Assembly (NCBI GenBank): GCA_963777895.1
Contig: CAVZSF010000005.1
Coordinates: 1,178,001-1,242,000 of the forward strand
Source: UBA2241 sp963777895
Lineage (GTDB): Bacteria > Actinomycetota > Thermoleophilia > UBA2241
Reading direction: 5' to 3'
Length of the DNA stretch: 64,000 nt
The notes beneath the pieces are model-generated. The model was not told the DNA's origin, made no database searches, and worked only from the letters and a program-made list of their open reading frames with translations. The translations under genes and the position numbers were made by a program. Within the stretch, counting starts at the first letter, position 1. Each line of letters starts with the position of its first letter. Below, piece by piece: positions 53,754-63,707 of this stretch.

Positions 53754-55652
53754 GTGGCGACCCCCGCATACGCCCCGATGAACGGCGACCCCTTCGAGGC
53801 CGAAGGCCTCACCCTGCGCGACTACCTCGCCGTCGTCTGGCGGCGCAAGTGGATCATCGTCCTCGTCGTGATCGTCGCCACCGGGGCCGCGTACTTCTTC
53901 GCCGCTCGTCAGCCCGACATGTACGCGGCCAGCACCGACCTCATCTACGAGACGCACATCGACGTCTCCAACCCGCTGAGCAAGTACGGCTACACCGACC
54001 CCTACGAGCGCGAGCTCGAGATGCGCGCCATCGGCAACATCCTGCCGAGCCCCGACATGATCGCAGCGCGCCGAGGCGATCCTCGAAGACGACGTACGCC
54101 GGCGAGTTCGAGTCGAACTACGTCGACGCCGGCGCCGCGAGGGCGCCGCAGCGGGACGCGTGCGCAGAACGGCGGGGACGCGGCGAACGCCAGTGCCGCC
54201 GCGTCCGACATCCCCGGCTACTCCGTCACGCTCGGCCGTCCCCGAGACGGCCGAGCAACAGCTCCGTCGGCTCGAACGTCGTCAGCGATCACCGGCACGA
54301 GCACCGACCGCGGCTCTCGCGGCCGCCGCCGCGAACGCCTACGCCGAGGCCTTCGTCGACTGGCGCGAGGAGCAGCAGACGCGAGCAGATCGACAAGGCG
54401 ATCGGCGTCGTCCAGGACGCAGATGAGCCGCTACCAGGACGCCGCCAAGCAGTCGGCCGACTACCTCATCCTGCAGCAGCGCCTGCGCGACCTGCAGATC
54501 CTGCGCGGCACGGCGACGGGCAACTACCGCGTGCTGCGTGCCGGCGCAGCGAGCCCGGCGCCCCGTTCGAGCCGCGTCCGCTGCGCAGCGCCGTCCTCGG
54601 CCTCGGCGTCGGCCTGTTCGCCGGCATCGGCCTCGCCTTCCTGCTCGAGCAGTTCGACACCCGCCTGCGTCGTCAGGACGAGGTCGCGCGCATCCTGCGC
54701 CAGCCGATCCTCGGCCGCATCCCGCGCATCTCCAAGCGCCTCCTCGGCGAGAGCGCCATGGTCACGCTGCGCCACCCCGAGGGCCATGCCGCCGAGGCCT
54801 TCCGCATGATCCGCACCAACCTCGAGTTCATGAGCGTCGACGCCGACGTCAAGTCGCTGCTCGTCACGAGCTGCATCCAGGGCGAGGGCAAGAGCGTCTC
54901 GGTCGCCAACCTCGCCGTCACCATGGCGATGTCGGGCAAGAAGGTCGTCGTCGTCGACGGCGACCTGCGCCGCCCGCGCCTGCACTCAGTACTTCGGCGT
55001 CGACAACAAGGTCGGCGTGAGCACGGTGGCGACCGGCAAGACGCCGCTGGCCGCAGGCGCTCGAGTCCGTCGAGCTCGCCCCGCACGAGCGGCAACGTCG
55101 AGCGGCGACTTCGCCGAGTGGGCCAAGGGCGCCGACGCGCGCTCGCGCCTGTTCGTGCTGCCCAGCGGCCCGCTGCCGCCGAACCCCGGCGAGATCGTCA
55201 ACTCACGGCGCTTCGGGCAGATCATCCAGGCCCTCGAGAAGGAGGCCGACCTCGTGATCGTCGACTCGCCGGCCATGCTGGCCGTCGGCGACACCGCGGC
55301 CCTGGCCGCGAAGGTCGACGGCCTCGTCTTTCTCGTCGACATGCACGTCCTCAAGCGGCCCGTGCTGCAGCAGGCCGTCGAGCAGCTCTACAAGCTGCCG
55401 GTGAAGCTGCTCGGCGTGATCGTGCGCACCGACGGCGTCGGGCGCGGCGGCCGCTACGGCTACTACGGCTACGGCTCGCCCTACGGCTACGGCTACAACA
55501 AGGCGTACGTGCCGTCGGCGTCGGCCGGGCCGCCGTCCGCGTCGGCCGGGTCGGGATCGCCGGCCGCGGCGCCTCTTCCTCGGCAGCCTCAGCCGCCGGC
55601 GATCCGGGCGAGACGGCGCGCGCAACAAGGCTCCCGCCGAGCGCGCGCCTAA
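53754..55652 (+). CDS. Wzz-domain tyrosine autokinase (BY-kinase), frameshifted
   Basis: Controls polysaccharide chain length and export by cycles of tyrosine phosphorylation. The Wzz part starts GLTLRDYLAVVWRRKWIIVL with a first membrane helix; the second is LGLGVGLFAGIGLAFLLEQFDTRLR. The kinase follows: FRMIRTNLEFMS, Walker A-like SCIQGEGKSVSVANLAV, Walker A' VVVVDGDLRRPRLH, then VIVDSPAMLAVGD. The C-terminus has a Tyr cluster (GRYGYYGYGSPYGYGY). The frame changes near 54063, several times to 54540, near 54985 and near 55060; pieces between are normal. Expected product is about 630 residues. A different frame stays open to 55720, so the true end is uncertain. Confidence 0.8.
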
Positions 55653-55928
55653 CCGCGCTCCAGTCGCCCGGCGGCGAGAACGGCGCGCGCAAGAAGGCTC
55701 CCGCCAAGACGCGCGCGTAGAACGCGCGCACCCGCAACCAGAGCGCTCCGCCCGCCCGTCGACTTGACCCGATGGCCCCATGCGGGCCAGCCTCGCCCGC
55801 GCCGCGCCACGCCGCTACGAGAACCCGACGCAGGGCGGGAACATCGACTGTCTGAGCTTCACTGGGCCAGCGGCACGCCTTGTTCGTCAGGCGTTGCGCC
55901 GGGGTCGGCCGCCTGTGATGCCAGAGGA

Positions 55929-56318
55929 TGTGCCTCTTCGGGAGGAAGCCGCGGCCGCCAAGCTGGCGGGGCAACTCGCAGACCTCGACCTCGTCGTGCA
56001 GCTCAGACGCCAGCATCTCGATGCACAGCGCGACAATGTCCCTTACTTCCCGCGGCCATCGCGCGGCCACTCGCTCCAATCGGCGTACGCGTGTCCGCCT
56101 GGCGAGCCGTAGGGCACCACGTCCTTCGTGGGTCACCACGGACAAAGGTCGAGGAAGGGATAGAAGTCGTCGCCGAGATCGCGGTGACGAGGCCGGCCGC
56201 CTCGAGTGACTGCAAGTGACGCAAGCAGTGCTTCGGTGCAGGGTCAGCGCCCGGCGATGTCGACCGGCGCGCTATGACCGAAGATCTCGACAACAGCCAA
56301 GACCGAGTACTCGGCCAT
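55929..56318 (-). pseudogene. Winged-helix (MarR/IclR-like) regulator, frameshifted
   Basis: On the minus strand from ATG 56318 the pieces read MAEYSVLAVVEIFGHSA, then ALTLHRSTA, then LRHLQSLEAAGLVTAISATTS, then VVTHEGRGALRLARRTRVRR and WPREVRDIVALCIEMLASEL, in three different frames. Put together they give a helix-turn-helix followed by the wing and the VT.EGR...A dimerisation helix of MarR-type proteins. At least three one-base shifts are needed. The 3' limit is uncertain because the last frame runs on without a stop. It may be a local regulator of the polysaccharide locus. Confidence 0.35.
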
Positions 56319-56528
56319 GCAAGCCCACGGAGCGCGGTGCTCCTGCGGAGGTGGTCCAGAAGCCCGGACGGTGTACTGGTCGTGCTGCCTCGCCAAGGTG
56401 AAGCGCGAGAGGGTGGAGCCACCGCTCGATGCGCAGCGCAGGCGGCATACGAAGGCGAGCGGACGTCTTGTGCGCTGTGACGGACGGTCTGCCCACCCGG
56501 CCGTCGCGAAGGACGGGGCTCGACGGCC

Positions 56529-57856
56529 TCAGGGTCGATGCCGGGGAGTCGTTGATGGATGGAGGTCGATGTTCATGGAGCGGGACAGAACGTCGTGCGT
56601 CGCTGCCGCCGCCTCTGTTGCGTTGACACCGAGGGAGGACGGAGCGGAGGTCGACACGATGGCGCGTGAGGTCACGAGCACTGCGCCGGCCGGACACGGT
56701 GCGGCCAGTCGACGTCGGCCCGTGCGGCTCTGGGAAGAACGATCGACTCGCGGGCGCGGCGACGCACCCCATCGGGAGCCGGGCCCTGACGGGGCAACCT
56801 CGTCTCGTCGGAAGCGAGCGTCCGGGGCACTCTCGGGGTCTCGGCCGGCCGCCCCAAGGACCTCGCGCGCGAGCTCGGGCGCCACGGTCTCGACTTTGGG
56901 CGACTCGTAGACGAGGCCCGTCAGCGAGTGCGACACCCACTGCCGCTCGTAGGCGTAGAGGCGCTCGAGGCCCTCACGCAGGCTGATGCGTGGTTCCCAC
57001 TCGAGGAGCCGGCGCGCCTTGGTGATGTCGGGCTGTCGCACCTTGGGGTCGTCGATCGGCAGGGCGCGAGTAGACGATCTCGCTCGTCGAGCCGGTGACC
57101 GCGACGACGTCTCGGCCAGCTCGTGGAGCGTCATCTCGGCGGGATTGCCGATGTTGACCGGCACGTGCTCGCCGCTCAAGGCCAGGCAGCAGAGGCCGTC
57201 GACGAGGTCGTCGACGTAGCAGAAGCTCCGCGTCTGCGAGCCGTCGCCGAAGACCGTCAGCGGCTCGTCGGCCAGGGCCTGGCGCACGAAGGTCGGGACG
57301 GCTCGCCCGTCGTTCGGCCGCATCCGCGGGCCGTAGGTGTTGAAGATGCGGGCGATGCACGTGTCGACGCCCTGCTGGCGGTGGTAGGCCATGATCAGCG
57401 CCTCGGCGTAGCGCTTCGCCTCGTCGTAGACGCCCGCGCGGCCCGATGGGGTTGACGTTGCCCCAGTAGCCCTCGGGCTGCGGGTGGACCGCGGGATCGC
57501 CGTAGACCTCGCAGGTGGACGCCAGCAGGAAGCGCGCCCGCTTGAACTTGGCGAGACCGAGCGCGTTGTGCGTGCCGTATGAGCCGACTTTGAGCGTGTG
57601 CAGCGGCAGGCGCAGGTAGTCGATCGGGCTGGCCGGGACTGGCGAGGTGGAAGACGTAGTCGACCGGGCACGTCGATGTGCTCGACGACGTCGATGTTGC
57701 GGAACTCGAAGGCGTCGTCGCGGAGGTGCTCGATGTTCTGCAGCGAGCCCGTGTCGAGGTTGTCGAGGCAGATGACCCGGTGGCCCTTGTCGAGCAGGTG
57801 CTCGCAGAGGTGCGAGCCGAGGAATCCGGCGCCGCCGGTCACACTGACGTCGTCAT
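56529..57856 (-). CDS. UDP-glucuronate decarboxylase-like (UDP-xylose synthase), frameshifted
   Basis: SDR enzyme predicted to turn UDP-glucuronate into UDP-xylose. Readable blocks: VTGGAGFLGSHLCEHLLDKG, ICLDNLDTGSLQNIEHL, FHLASPASP-type region near 57640 in another frame, the catalytic GVYDEAKRYAEALIMAYH (Tyr-x3-Lys), CIARIFNTYGPRMRPNDGR, VFGDGSQTRSFCYVDD, LPIDDPKVRQPDITKARRLL. ATG 57856 has AAAGGAG just upstream, but the frame slips within the first six codons, near 57660, 57440 and 57075. After LREGLERLYAYERQW an unusual tail continues to the first in-frame stop at 56529, so the real end may be earlier. Confidence 0.75.
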
Positions 57857-57971
57857 GACGGCTCCTTTCGTGTGCTTCGGAGGGGTGCATCAGGGCAGCT
57901 AGGCGGAGTTCCGGGCACGGGTGACGGCCCGATGGTCCGTGGAACGCGAGTCCGAGGTCGGCGGTTAGGCG

Positions 57972-59570
57972 TCAGTACGCACCTTTGCCGCCGAACGGCG
58001 CCGACCGTGCGACCGAGGATCGCGAGGTCGGACGCAACGTACCACGTCTCGATGTAACGGAAGTCGAGGTTCGATCATGCTCGTCGAAGCTGGACGTCGC
58101 TGCGACCGCTGACCTGCCAGAGGCCGGTGATGCCGGGGAGGACGACGTGGCGGCGCTTGTGCCAGTCCTGGAGCAGCTCGACGTCGCGGAGCGGCAGCGG
58201 CCGCGGACCGACGAGGCTCATGTCTCCCTTGAGGACGTTGAACAGCTGCGGCAGCTCGTCGAGTCGGCGCGCAGGCACGCGGCCTACCTCGTGACGCGCG
58301 GGTCGTCGCGCATCTTGAAGATCGCGCCGCCCACTTCGTTGAGGGCCTCCATCTCCTCCTGGAGCTGTCTGCACCTCTGGCGCATGGTGCGGAACTTGTG
58401 GCGCGTGAATGCCTTCTGGCCGTACGCTGACGCGCGAGGCGCCGTGAAATGAATCGGGCCGCGCGAATCACCGTCGAGCTTGATGGCCGCAGGCGACGAG
58501 ATGAGGAAGAGGGGGGAGAGGATTGGCACCAGCAGCAGGGCGGCGACCGCCACGTCGAACGCGCGCTTCGTGAGGTAGTGCATCTGGCGCGCGTGCGTGT
58601 CCTTGACGAGGAAGACCGGCTGGGCGAAGCCGGGAAGGTAACAGACGGCGGAGTCGGCGAGGTCGTCGCCGGTGGCGCACGAGTCGGCGATCGAAGCGGA
58701 CGAGTCGGCGATGGACGCGGAAGGAGCGATGAGAGCAGAGGAAGAAGCGGGGGCCGGCTCACGGAGGGCGGCACGCCAGTACGGCCGGCGCCGGCCCCTT
58801 CAGCGCCGCCGACAAGCTGCTCGTCGGCCGCGACCTTCAGGGCGCAGTGGCGGCTGCGGCAGGCCTTCGATGATGCCCCATCAGGCTGTCACCGACGTCG
58901 CCCAGGTCGGCGATGACCACTTCCGGATGGCCAGAAGCCTCCGGGAAGAGGGTGGACAAGCGGCCGGCCTCGGCGCCGCCGATGCGGCCCACGGCGCGGT
59001 AGCTGAGCCCGGGGTCGGCGGCGATCATCGCGGCCCCCAGCGAACGGCCAGGCCTCCTCGGAGGCGGTTGAAGAGCACGCGGACCGTGTCGAGGTCCTGC
59101 CCGATGGCGGCGGCGACGGCGAGGTCGTACGCGCGGCGCAGCGCGATGTCGACGATCGCAGCCGTGAAGCCGGAGGGCGACCGGCGACCAACCCGAGCAT
59201 GACGTTGCCGCTCAGCACGGCGAGCATCGCGGTGATCAGCCAGACGAGGAACCAGCTCCCGACGGTCGGGGAGACGCGGTGGCGGTAGCGGCGCAGGCCG
59301 TAGAGGCGCTGGACGGCGAAGACGACGATCATGACCAGGGCGGTCGCGGTGATACCCGAGAGGGGGAGATGCGGTAGATGTGGGCGCCGAGGTGGTGCCA
59401 GAAGGGCGGGCCGGCGACGGCGGCGAGCAGGATGGCGGCGATGTCGAGCAGCATCAGCGCCGCCACGCTCGCCGCCCGCCGCAGGTGGTAGCGGCTGAGC
59501 AGCGCGTCGGAGAACTCGAACGGCGACCTGATGTCGCGGTCGAGCGCACGACCTGGCGTACGGGCACTGA
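57972..59570 (-). CDS. Second polyprenyl-phosphate sugar-1-phosphate transferase, frameshifted
   Basis: Same architecture as the gene at 51.8 kb. N-terminal membrane part RRAASVAALMLLDIAAILLA and SWFLVWLITAMLAVLSGNVMLG, Rossmann-like part GRIGGAEAGRLSTLFPEASG, then MHYLTKRAFDVAVAALLLVP, PIHFTAPRASAYGQKAFTRH, LDELPQLFNVLKGDMSLV, PGITGLWQVSGRSD and a terminal KGAY. At least four frame changes (around 59340, 59190, 58830, 58300). The exact start is unclear (about 59570); a promoter sits just upstream. Two such enzymes suggest two polymers or two initiating sugars. Confidence 0.75.
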
Positions 59571-59628
59571 CCTCCCCCTCTGACGGTCTCGCCTGGGCTC
59601 GCTCCGGCGGCGTTGCCAGAGCCCCGCG

Positions 59629-59657
59629 AGTATAGGTCAGGGGGCAGTCACCCTCAA
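59629..59657 (-). promoter_or_regulatory. Consensus promoter of the minus-strand sugar transferase unit
   Basis: On the minus strand TTGAGG (59657-59652) and TATACT (59634-59629) are 17 bases apart, one of the best sigma-A-type promoters in the window. Transcription would begin near 59622 and run into the second sugar transferase and the UDP-xylose synthase-like gene. The wecG-like gene ends upstream at 59745, so this starts a separate unit. Confidence 0.65.
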
Positions 59658-59744
59658 CGGAGAGTCATCGTTGCACGAGGCGCAAGCGTGACGCCCGCCA
59701 TTCTCGTGACGTCAAGGGCAGTTGCGGGGACAACGCGGTGTCGC

Positions 59745-60664
59745 TCAGCGCGAGCGGTGCCGCAGCAACTGAAGCGCGAAGTGCGCGAGGAAGCGCGGAT
59801 TCTGGATGAGGAGCGGTGCCAGAGCCGGCTCGGCTCGCTGACGAGACGGTAAACCCACTCGAGCCCGCGATCGCGCATCCAGCGGGCGCATCCTTGGTGC
59901 GTCCACCGAGCATGTCGAAGGCGGCGCCGACGCCGAGCATCGTGCAGCCGAGCGGGGTCGGCAGGTCGCCGCTCCTCGTCTCCTCGAGGCCAGCTTCGTT
60001 GCCGCTCCGGGCCACGTGTGCGGCCATCCATCGCTCCTGCTTGGGACAGCCGATGCCGGTGAGCAGGAGCTGCGCGCCGCTCTCGTCGATGAGGTGCGCG
60101 AACCTCGCGTCCTCGTCGGGCCCGAGCGGCCGGAAGGGCGGGTCGATCGCGCAGGCGAGCCTCAACGATGGATAGCTGCGGCCAATCCAGGCGGTGAAGA
60201 CTCGTAGCGTCTCGGGGCTGCCGCCGTACAGGCCCCACGCTGATGCCGCGCGTCTCGCACGCCTCGAAGAGCCCATACAGGAGGTCCGGCGCCATGCGCA
60301 CGCGACGCCGCTGGGGAAGGCCAAGAGCACGAAGCGCCCAGACCATGGGGACCCCGTCGGCCAGCACCAGGTCGGCGTCATTGACGATCGCCGCGAAGTC
60401 GGGATGGTCGTGCGCCTCCATGGTCATATGGACGTTGGCCGCGCAGATGTAGCGGCCGGCCTTGCCCGGCCCGCTCTGCGCGGCCCACTCCACGATGCGT
60501 TGGACCGCGTCCGGCGCCTCGATGCCATCGACGCGCATGTCGAGCACGCGTCGCGATGGAGGCCGGTCCAGGCTGGCTTCGTCCCGCGACGGAGCGGAGT
60601 CAGCCGGCGCGGCTTCGGGCATGCGTCCCAACGGAGCAGCGTCAGGCGGCGCGGCTGCGGGCAT
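59745..60664 (-). CDS. WecG/TagA/CpsF family glycosyltransferase, frameshifted
   Basis: Adds N-acetylmannosamine-type sugars to lipid-linked intermediates in teichoic-acid or polysaccharide synthesis. Domain pieces: RVDGIEAPDAVQRIVEW, GRYICAANVHMTMEAHDHPD, ADLVLADGVPMVWALR, RVRMAPDLLYGLFEACE, then LYGGSPETLRVFTAWI, LLLTGIGCPKQERWMAAH, LGVGAAFDMLGGRTKDAP, RDRGLEWVYRLVSEPSRLWHR and IQNPRFLAHFALQLLRHRSR, in three frames. ATG 60664 or 60622 are possible starts, separated by one 42-base repeat unit. Overlaps or abuts the GT4 gene upstream. Confidence 0.75.
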
Positions 60665-60674
60665 GCGCCATCGC
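60591..60674. repeat. 42-bp tandem repeat at the GT4/wecG junction
   Basis: Units at about 60591-60632 and 60633-60674. In the wecG frame they encode MPAAAPPDAAPLGR and MPEAAPADSAPSR, so the gene has two possible start codons one unit apart. Unit 2 also contains the stop of the GT4 gene. Confidence 0.75.
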
Positions 60675-61890
60675 TTCCTCGTAGATGGCCATGAGCGTCT
60701 CGTAGTCCTGCTCGAGCGTGTACTTGGCCTCAAAGGCCCGGCGCGCCGCCTCGCCCATGCGCTGCCGTTCGGCGGGGTGCTCGGCGAGCCAACGCGCCTT
60801 CGCGGCGAGATCGCGCGCGTTGCCGGGTTCGAAGAGGACGCCCGTGACGCCGTCCTCCACGACCTCCGCCATGCTGCCGAGGTTCGACGTGAGGACCGGC
60901 AGGCTGTGAGCGAAGGCCTCCAGGATGACCACACTCAGCGCCTCGTAGCACTGCGACGGCATGACGAGGAAGTCGTAGGCGAAGAACTGCCCGTGGGTGG
61001 CCTCGGGAGCGATCTGCCCGAGGTACTCGACGCGCTGACGGGGATCGTTCGCAGTGACCGCGGCGAGCTTGGCGAAGGGGCCGTTGCCCGCGATGCGCAA
61101 CGGCAGCTGCACATCGCGCCAAGCCTTGAGCATGGTCGAGATGCCCTTCTCGGCGCTGAGACGGCCCAGATACAGAGCGTAGCGGACGTCATCGCCCGGG
61201 TGCCCCGCGCCGTCGTCATCTGCGCCGGCGTCCCTCGGGACGCGCAGGGGCTCACCTGCCGTGTCGAGCCCGTCCAGTGGGTCGGCCGTGGCGTTGGGCT
61301 TCACCCTGATGAGATCGGGCGGGTACCCGACGCGCACGAACACGCTCTTCTGGAACTCGCTGAGCGCGATGAACCGATCGACCTTGCGGCGGAAGGTGTG
61401 CAGTGAGCGGTGCAGGCCCACCATCCACGCGACGGCTGCGGATCCCGCCAGGGAGTCCCGATAGCAGCGGTAGCGCACCGCGTTCAGCGCAGAACCGCTC
61501 AGACAGAGCTCGCACGGCTTCCCGTCGCGCAGCAGCGTCGCCCCGGGGCAGAGGAGGCGGTAATTGTGCAGGGTGAGTACGACGGGCACGCCGGCCCTGC
61601 GACAGGCGTCGAGAACGGCCGGCGTGAGCAGAGGGAAGAAGTTGTGGACGTGCACAAGGTCGGGCTGAACGCGGGCCAGTTCCTCGAGCGACCGTAGCGC
61701 CCGCCGCCCCGGAATGCGCCACCGACGTGGCCGTCCGCACTTTGGCGCCGACGCTGCGGATGGTGCGGTTGTCGGCGTCGAGCAGTGACACGTCGTGCCC
61801 GTTGCGTTCGAGCAGGGCCATCTCGGTGCGCACGACGGAGTCCTCGCCGCCCGGCTGCTGATACCAGTTGTGGAAGAGAAGGATGCGCAT
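60642..61890 (-). CDS. GT4 family glycosyltransferase, one frameshift
   Basis: GT-B glycosyltransferase. It starts MRILLFHNWYQQPGGEDSVV and ERNGHDVSLLDADN, slips frame near 61715, then continues LVHVHNFFPLLTPAVLDACR, PVVLTLHNYRLLCPG with a Cys motif (GKPCELCL), YALYLGRLSAEKGISTML, and the nucleotide-sugar E-x7-E region PSQCYEALSVVILEAFAHSLP. About 415 residues when joined. ATG 61890 with GGCGGGA upstream; shares a divergent promoter region with the next plus-strand gene. Confidence 0.82.
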
Positions 61891-61915
61891 CTGTCCCGCC
61901 TCGCTCCGGGGCGGC

Positions 61916-61922
61916 TAGAATA
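61916..61922. promoter_or_regulatory. Shared -10 element of two divergent glycosyltransferase genes
   Basis: TAGAATA at 61916-61922 reads TAGAAT on the plus strand (eight bases before ATG 61930) and TATTCT on the minus strand (26 bases before ATG 61890). One symmetric -10 could serve both directions. Confidence 0.5.
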
Positions 61923-61929
61923 GCAGACC

Positions 61930-63096
61930 ATGGGTCCTCTCCCGGGCCGGCCCCGTGTGGCCGTCGTCTTCCGCTACATCCACCACTATCGGCTGCCCTT
62001 CTATGAGCGGTTGCGTACGGAGCTGGACAAGCGCGGCGTCGATTTCACGCTCGTCTACGGGCAGCCCGGCCCTCACGAGGCAGCCAAAGAAGACGCCGTC
62101 GAGGTGCCGTGGGCGATCAAGATCCGGAACCGCTACGTGGTGCTGGGGTCGAGGGACGTGTGCTGGCAGCCTTGCCTGCGGGAGGTCCGAGGCGCCGACC
62201 TCGTCGTGGAACAGGCGAGCAGGCTGCTTGCGACGTATGCGCTGCTCGCCTGGCGCGCGTTCGGCGGACCGAAGGTCGCCTCTTGGGGACAGGGCCACAA
62301 CGTTCAGACTCAGAACGCCAGCCAGATCGGGGAGCGCGTGAAAGGGATCCTCACGCGAAGGGCGGACTGGTTCTTCGCCTACGGCGAAGCGAGTCTGCCC
62401 GTGCTTACCGCCCACGCGTCTCCCCCTGGACCGCGTCACCGTCGTACAGAATGCGGTCGACACCGAGTCGTTGCGCCGCGTGCGGGAGAGCACGACGCCC
62501 GATGATCTCGCGCTCACGCGGCGAGAGCTCGGCGTCGAAGGCCCCGACGTGGGGGTCTTATCGCCGGCGCTCTCTATGACGACAAACGGCTTCCCTTCCT
62601 TGTCGCCGCGGCCGAGCGCGCGCGCCGCCAACTGCCGAGCTTCGAGGTGATCGTGATTGGGACGGGAGACGAGCCTTTCCGCGCTGCGCGAGGCGGCCGT
62701 GACTCGTCCTTGGCTCCACGTCCTCGGGCCGCTCTACGGTGAGGCCAAGGCAAGGGCCATGCTGCTCGCGAAGGTCCAGCTGCTTCCCGGGGCGGTCGGT
62801 CTGGGCATCCTCGACGGGTTCGCCCTCGAGCTGCCCCTCGTGACGACGCGTGCACCCTTCCAGGGGCAGGAGATCGCCTACCTGCGCGACGGCGTTGACG
62901 GCATCATGGTCGACGACTGGAAGAGAGCCCCTCGGCCTATGCCTCTACGATCGTCGACCTTCTTGGCGACGCACCGCGACTCGGGCGCATGCGCGCCGCT
63001 TGTCGCGAGGCGGCCGCGAAGTACACTGTGCAGGCCATGGCGGAGCACTTCGCTGACGGGGTGGTACGGGCGCTGGAGGTGACGCGTGCGCGGTGA
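61930..63096 (+). CDS. GT4-like glycosyltransferase, several frameshifts
   Basis: N-terminal domain VAVVFRYIHHYRLPFYERLR, FTLVYGQPGPHEAAKED, VLGSRDVCWQPCLREVRGAD and GGPKVASWGQGHN in one frame to about 62430; then VVQNAVDTESLRRVRE, RRELGVEGPDVGV, DDKRLPFLVAAAERARRQLP, then TRPWLHVLGPLYGEAKARAM and GLGILDGFALELPLVTTRAP with GVDGIMVDDW in shifted frames, and a C-terminal RAACREAAAKYTVQAMAEHF. At least four one-base events. About 385 residues expected. The Glu pair typical of GT4 enzymes is only partly visible (ILDGFALELP). Confidence 0.72.
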
Positions 63097-63649
63097 CGAC
63101 CAGCGGCTGCGCCTCATCAAGCCGCTGATACAGAAGGCCTACGAGTGGTTCGCCGTGCGCGACAACGTGCAGCTCGGTAAGAACGTGCACATCGGTCTCG
63201 GCTCGATTCTCTGGGCGCCCGGCGGTTGACGATCGGTGACGACGTCTACATCGGCAAGTACTGCACGATCGAGTGTGACGGCTCCATCGGCAACGGCGTG
63301 CTCATCGCCAACTGTGTCGGCCTCGTGGGCCGCCTGGACCACGACTACAGGGCGGTCGGCGTGCCCGTTCGGCGAGCGCCCTGGATCGGCGACGCGGCCT
63401 ACGCGGGCCGCGGCCGTGAGCTCGAGGTCGTGGTCGGCGACGACGTCTGGATCGGCTACGGGGCCGTCGTTCTTGAGTGGCGTGACTATCGGGAGGGGTG
63501 CGATCGTCGCCGCCGGCAGCGTTGTCGGCGAGGACGTGGAGGAGTACGCGATCGTGGCGGGTAATCCCGCACGGAAGGTGTCTGTTCGGATGCCAGCCGA
63601 CGACGTCGACGAGCACGAGCAGCTCCTGCGGCGGCACTGGGGCATCTGA
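63086..63649 (+). CDS. Hexapeptide-repeat acyltransferase (WcaF/VatB-like), frameshifted
   Basis: Left-handed beta-helix acetyltransferase: LGKNVHIGLGSILW, LTIGDDVYIGKYCTIECDGS, GLVGRLDHDYRAVGVPV (active-site His), VGDDVWIGYGAVV, GVTIGRGAIVAAGSVVGEDV and VAGNPARKVSVRM. Frame changes near 63228 and 63476. GTG 63086 overlaps the GT4 stop. About 188 residues. Probably decorates the exopolysaccharide. Its last codons and stop are duplicated downstream. Confidence 0.8.
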
Positions 63650-63707
63650 TGCCGGCCGGACACGAACAGGCGCTGCATCGCCGCTGGGGCATCTGATGCC
63701 GGCGGAG
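63614..63707 (+). repeat. 47-bp tandem duplication of the acyltransferase 3' end
   Basis: Units 63614-63660 and 63661-63707. Unit 1 ends the gene (LLRRHWGI then TGATG); unit 2 encodes LHRRWGI and a second TGATG. The first ATG opens a 15-codon micro-ORF that ends in the second TGATG. Confidence 0.8.
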
